Source: Amphritea atlantica (GTDB lineage Bacteria; Pseudomonadota; Gammaproteobacteria; Pseudomonadales; Balneatricaceae). Taken from it: a stretch of 64,000 nucleotides of DNA. The notes beneath the pieces were generated by a model that searched no databases, was not told where the DNA came from, and saw nothing but the letters and a program-made list of their open reading frames with translations. The position numbers and the translations under genes were made by a program. The stretch is taken from the NCBI RefSeq assembly GCF_018860855.1, contig NZ_JAHKQE010000049.1, forward strand, positions 1 through 64,000, in the 5' to 3' direction. This document shows positions 60,806-64,000 of the stretch, one piece after another (the stretch's first letter is position 1; each line of letters begins with the position of its first letter).

Positions 60806-62569
60806 CTAAGCAAACTTAGGCCATTGATTAAAATGCTGTTTTTCTAACTGCATCTCGCCTTTTTCATCTTTATAAATATTGATCCAAGCCTGCCAGTTTT
60901 CGTTATCAATCTCGGGATAGTCCAGTCGGTAATGGCTGCACCGACTTTCGGTCCGCATCATTGAGGCTTTAAGTTTCATCTCGGCAGTGATGGTCATATT
61001 CATGGTTTCATGGGCAAGGCGTAGATGATGCCGATCAGACGCCATCAGCATGGGTCCGTGATGCTCTTTTAACTCTTCAATATAGGCTAGGGCGGCTTGT
61101 AGCATCCGTTCTTTTTTAATGTACAAAACAAAGTTAGGAATCATCACACTTTGTAGTACTTGGGTGGCCCAGGCTGGGCTATAGCCCGTTTCGCGTTTTA
61201 ACGGCGCGAGAATCTCCGCTTTAGTTTGTGCTATTTTTTCTGCGGGTATTGAGATCGAAGTGACCGACTGACTCGCCTTCGCCGCAGCTTCGCCGGCCAG
61301 TGCTCCTTGAATAGCCGAGCCGGCCATAGAGCTACCGATTTGTGTATAGATACCACCAGACATATAGGAGCCCAAGGCATCGCCTGATGCCCATAAGCCA
61401 GGAATAGAGCTTAAACCCGTTTCATCGACAGGCACGAGACCTTCAGATTTGTGTATCGCCATGCCGGCGGTTGATCCGCCGACAGACTCTGAACCCATAC
61501 CCGGAGGGCCCTGAGGCTTGTCTTTGCTAAATATCGCTAACAAGCCTGAGGGTCTTTCGGGTTGAGGCGGTGGCCCCGCTTGGCGGAAGGCTTCGGGTAC
61601 GTAAGGGCCTGCGGGAACATCCGTTGTTTTTTCTTCTGATTGACTAGCGGGCCCCATACTGACGGGCCCACCATTAACATAGGCGGCATAGTTCATATCA
61701 ACGCCTAGGTGATGATTCACTTGTTCCGATGTTGTGCTGGGACGCTCTTCTATTTGGCCATGCCAATTGTCATAACATGAGCCTGAGTTTTTGGCCGAGG
61801 CAGGGTGACCATCATTCCATTCTTTGCCGGTGACTTTAGCGCCAATGTTATAGGCCATAATGGTGCCATCATGGGTTAAGTCACACAGTGGAAAGCCACT
61901 CGCTTTAAAACCGCCGGAGCCGGTACATAAGATGACGGTTTTAGCGGAAAAGTTGAATATCGTATTATGATCCAGACTAAAGCCTGAAGCGCCGACAACC
62001 CGATCCTGTTCTTTATGCAGGTGAGTCATCATGATGCGTTCCATGATGGGAATATCCCGCTCACGCATCGGCTTGGAAAAACTTTCAAAGCATAATGCTG
62101 AGTCGAAGAACCCCCACTCTCTTAATTCAGCTACTCGGTCGGCAGAGTGATCTAAAAGCTGGCGAGTAAAGACGGGGTTATTGGTGCCAATCGCAGAATC
62201 GGCTATTTTGGCGAGGTATTCATCAGGGGTCATTTTGGCGTTATCTTTATCATAACTAAAGATACCTTTACCAAAAGGCGTTAACCCTGAGCTACCTAAA
62301 CGGCCCTTTGATACCATTAATACTTTAGCGCCGGCATCATGGGCTTTCACGGCGGCAAAGAGCCCCGCAATGCCGCTACCAATCACTAATACATCGGTTT
62401 CTAGCGTTTCTTCTTTGAAACTATCGGCATCGATATTGGGTTGGTTTCGGGTGGGTGGTTGATCCATCGGCGGCATAGGTGGCATGTTGCCGGCGATGGC
62501 TGTTGCACCGATAGCGCTGCCGGCAATCCCGAGAAACGTCCGCCGCGAAATAGTTTTAGCATCAGACAT
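60806..62569 (-). CDS. Tat-exported FAD-dependent fumarate reductase/AprA-like flavoprotein
   Basis: The 587-residue flavoprotein starts at 62569 (MSDAKTISRRTFLGIAGSAIG), after a strong GGAGGTAAT site; a longer reading overlaps the ferredoxin gene. It carries a twin-arginine signal (SRRTFLG) and then a FAD-binding Rossmann motif (VLVIGSGIAGLFAAVKA, about residues 55-71). The middle and C-terminal parts resemble the fumarate reductase/adenylylsulfate reductase A family. A Pro-rich insert of about 60 residues lies in the middle. It follows the ferredoxin gene by a few bases. The electron acceptor substrate is unknown. Confidence 0.82.
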   Translation of the reverse strand: MSDAKTISRRTFLGIAGSAIGATAIAGNMPPMPPMDQPPTRNQPNIDADSFKEETLETDVLVIGSGIAGLFAAVKAHDAGAKVLMVSKGRLGSSGLTPFGKGIFSYDKDNAKMTPDEYLAKIADSAIGTNNPVFTRQLLDHSADRVAELREWGFFDSALCFESFSKPMRERDIPIMERIMMTHLHKEQDRVVGASGFSLDHNTIFNFSAKTVILCTGSGGFKASGFPLCDLTHDGTIMAYNIGAKVTGKEWNDGHPASAKNSGSCYDNWHGQIEERPSTTSEQVNHHLGVDMNYAAYVNGGPVSMGPASQSEEKTTDVPAGPYVPEAFRQAGPPPQPERPSGLLAIFSKDKPQGPPGMGSESVGGSTAGMAIHKSEGLVPVDETGLSSIPGLWASGDALGSYMSGGIYTQIGSSMAGSAIQGALAGEAAAKASQSVTSISIPAEKIAQTKAEILAPLKRETGYSPAWATQVLQSVMIPNFVLYIKKERMLQAALAYIEELKEHHGPMLMASDRHHLRLAHETMNMTITAEMKLKASMMRTESRCSHYRLDYPEIDNENWQAWINIYKDEKGEMQLEKQHFNQWPKFA

Positions 62570-62573
62570 GATA

Positions 62574-62789
62574 TTACCTCCAAGCAACAACCACAGGGAT
62601 CGATTTTTCCGGTGTGATAGTAATGGCATCTACCGGACAGTAAAGGCGACATAAATGACAGATCTGGCAATCTTCAGGATAAGCGATGTACGCTTTTTGC
62701 TGATCATAATCAAACTGGATGACGTCGGTTGGGCAGGTTTGCACGCAGGTTTTACAACCGATACACCCCGCAATTTCACTAATGGGCAT
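62574..62789 (-). CDS. 2x[4Fe-4S] ferredoxin
   Basis: The 71-residue ferredoxin has two cluster motifs, CIGCKTCVQTCP (residues 9-20) and CQICHLCRLYCP (41-52). It has no export signal of its own. It lies between a membrane FNR-type reductase and a Tat flavoprotein on the same strand with gaps of 21 and 4 bp, so it probably shuttles electrons between them, or is exported as a complex with the flavoprotein. Confidence 0.93.
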   Translation of the reverse strand: MPISEIAGCIGCKTCVQTCPTDVIQFDYDQQKAYIAYPEDCQICHLCRLYCPVDAITITPEKSIPVVVAWR

Positions 62790-62810
62790 GTTGGGATCCT
62801 CCTACACCGG

Positions 62811-64000
62811 TTAAAATGAGAGTTGTTCGTAATGAATATGGGCGGCCGGTATTTTCAATGACTTCAGGCTCTTATTAACCGCGGTAATCATCGGTTTTGG
62901 CCCACATAAATAGACCGTCCAATCGTACGGAGCGATAGCGTTGATAACCTGCTCCAGACAGGGGGTATCGATAACGCCTTGATAGATATCGTTGTCATCC
63001 GTCGCAGTGGCACAAACTAACTGTTGTTTAAAGTTAGGCATGGTTTTCTCTAAGTGTTTGATCTCGTCCTGCAGTACCATCTGATCGAGATGGTTATTAC
63101 CGTATATCAGGCGTATCGGCCGCGGATCATTCTGTTGGGCTAAGCCTCTAAGTAGACTTAACATCGGGCCGATACCCGCGCCGCCTGCGATTAATACGAT
63201 CGCTTTCGCGTTAGCAGATTCCGCTAAACTAATGCTGCCGTAAGGGCCATCGACATAGACATCTTGGCCCACCTTGAGGGTATTCAACTTTGAGGTGTAA
63301 TCACCTAGGTTACGAATAATAAAGGAAATCTTTGGTAGATCTGCGTGGCATGACGCAATCGAAAATGGATGCTCTTTTACGCCGCCACTGTGTTGGCTGG
63401 TGTTTAACCACACAAACTGACCGGCGGCAAAGGTAAAATCTGAAGCACCTTGTTTCTCGATGGTGACCTGCCAATCGGTACGGCTAACCTGAGTAACATC
63501 AAGCAGCTTAAAGGGCTGTGAGCGCAGTGCTAGCGGTTTAATGAAATAGTTATATAGCACCATTCCTACAGAGGCGGAGCACAGAGCCCACCAAATAAGA
63601 TTGAAGCTTGCCTGAAACTGGCCATGACTACCGACGGTTGTTACATGCAGTGTGGCGAGTATAGTGATGACCACAAAACCTAACATATGGGTAAAACGCC
63701 AAGTTTCGTAACGCATCTGCAGGCTATCTTTAAAGATTGCGGTGAGTATCCAGATAATCATGCCGACCCAAGCGATCAGTCCGGTGAGCATTTGTGGGGC
63801 GGTAATGACGGATATTAAACTGTGTACACCATCGTTGAACGACACCATAAAGCGGGGAGCAAGAATGAGCACCGGATGTAAGAGAAAAATAAGCCCCAGC
63901 CATTGACCGATTTTCTTATGATGCGAAATGTTCCAATCAATATTGGCGAACAACGGGATGCGCTTTAAGCGGCTAGCCAGTGGAAATTGCAGATAAAAAG
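62811..64000 (-). CDS. Membrane ferric-reductase/FNR-type oxidoreductase (5' end outside window)
   Basis: The minus-strand frame stays open to the window edge, and the residues upstream of the first start-like codon (FYLQFPLASRLKRIPLF) look coding, so the gene is cut at its 5' end. The visible part has about five membrane helices (ferric reductase-like, with His in HKKIGQWLG and HMLGFVV for heme), then an FAD-binding domain (HPFSIAS) and an NAD-binding domain (GGAGIGPMLSLLRGL; YLCGPKPM). It would pass electrons from NAD(P)H to the ferredoxin/flavoprotein encoded next. Confidence 0.85.
   Translation of the reverse strand, partial: FYLQFPLASRLKRIPLFANIDWNISHHKKIGQWLGLIFLLHPVLILAPRFMVSFNDGVHSLISVITAPQMLTGLIAWVGMIIWILTAIFKDSLQMRYETWRFTHMLGFVVITILATLHVTTVGSHGQFQASFNLIWWALCSASVGMVLYNYFIKPLALRSQPFKLLDVTQVSRTDWQVTIEKQGASDFTFAAGQFVWLNTSQHSGGVKEHPFSIASCHADLPKISFIIRNLGDYTSKLNTLKVGQDVYVDGPYGSISLAESANAKAIVLIAGGAGIGPMLSLLRGLAQQNDPRPIRLIYGNNHLDQMVLQDEIKHLEKTMPNFKQQLVCATATDDNDIYQGVIDTPCLEQVINAIAPYDWTVYLCGPKPMITAVNKSLKSLKIPAAHIHYEQLSF

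Overview
The window is chromosomal DNA from a marine-type gammaproteobacterium, most likely Oceanospirillales or Oceanospirillaceae-like. This is inferred from the gene order around the replication origin, the gammaproteobacterial gyrB, dnaN, dnaA, mnmE, mnmG and atp proteins, and the carnitine/betaine gene set. The genus cannot be fixed from the sequence alone.

Layout. Positions 1-3000 hold the tail of a metallo-beta-lactamase-fold protein, a membrane protein, and a divergent DMT exporter/LysR pair. Positions 3100-9400 carry gyrB, recF, dnaN and dnaA on the minus strand. An AT-rich gap with one perfect DnaA box follows, then rpmH, rnpA, yidC and mnmE on the plus strand, with no yidD between rnpA and yidC. 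Positions 14.2-22.0 kb form a carnitine catabolism cluster: gamma-butyrobetaine hydroxylase, BCCT transporter, carnitine dehydrogenase, dehydrocarnitine cleavage enzyme, betainyl-CoA thioesterase and two GlxA/CdhR-type regulators. Together these would turn gamma-butyrobetaine or carnitine into glycine betaine. After trxC, a 945-bp gap dense in DnaA-box-like 9-mers with an AT-rich block is the best oriC candidate. It leads into mnmG-rsmG-parA-parB, the complete atpIBEFHAGDC operon, a TrmB-type regulator, and glmU-glmS.

Positions 39554-55175 are a complete 15.6-kb Tn7-like transposon inserted about 20 bp downstream of glmS, the classical attTn7 position. It has TGTG/CACA termini, a perfect 5-bp target duplication (GTCCT), three 20-bp-spaced TnsB-type repeats at the glmS-proximal end, and all five genes tnsABCDE. 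The cargo lies between tnsC and tnsD rather than after tnsE. It comprises a three-gene operon (TerB-domain protein, DUF2791/BrxD-like ATPase, Lhr-like DEAH helicase) that matches the Shango anti-phage system, a decayed cassette-like stretch, and an orphan PD-(D/E)XK nuclease-like gene between diverged direct repeats.

Positions 55.2-64 kb are ordinary accessory metabolism: a LysR/DUF2798 pair; an MFS, hydroxychromene-carboxylate isomerase-like and SDR run with a divergent LysR; a TetR regulator; and a minus-strand electron-transfer module. The module consists of a Tat-exported fumarate reductase/AprA-like flavoprotein, a 2x[4Fe-4S] ferredoxin, and a membrane ferric-reductase/FNR-type protein cut by the window edge.
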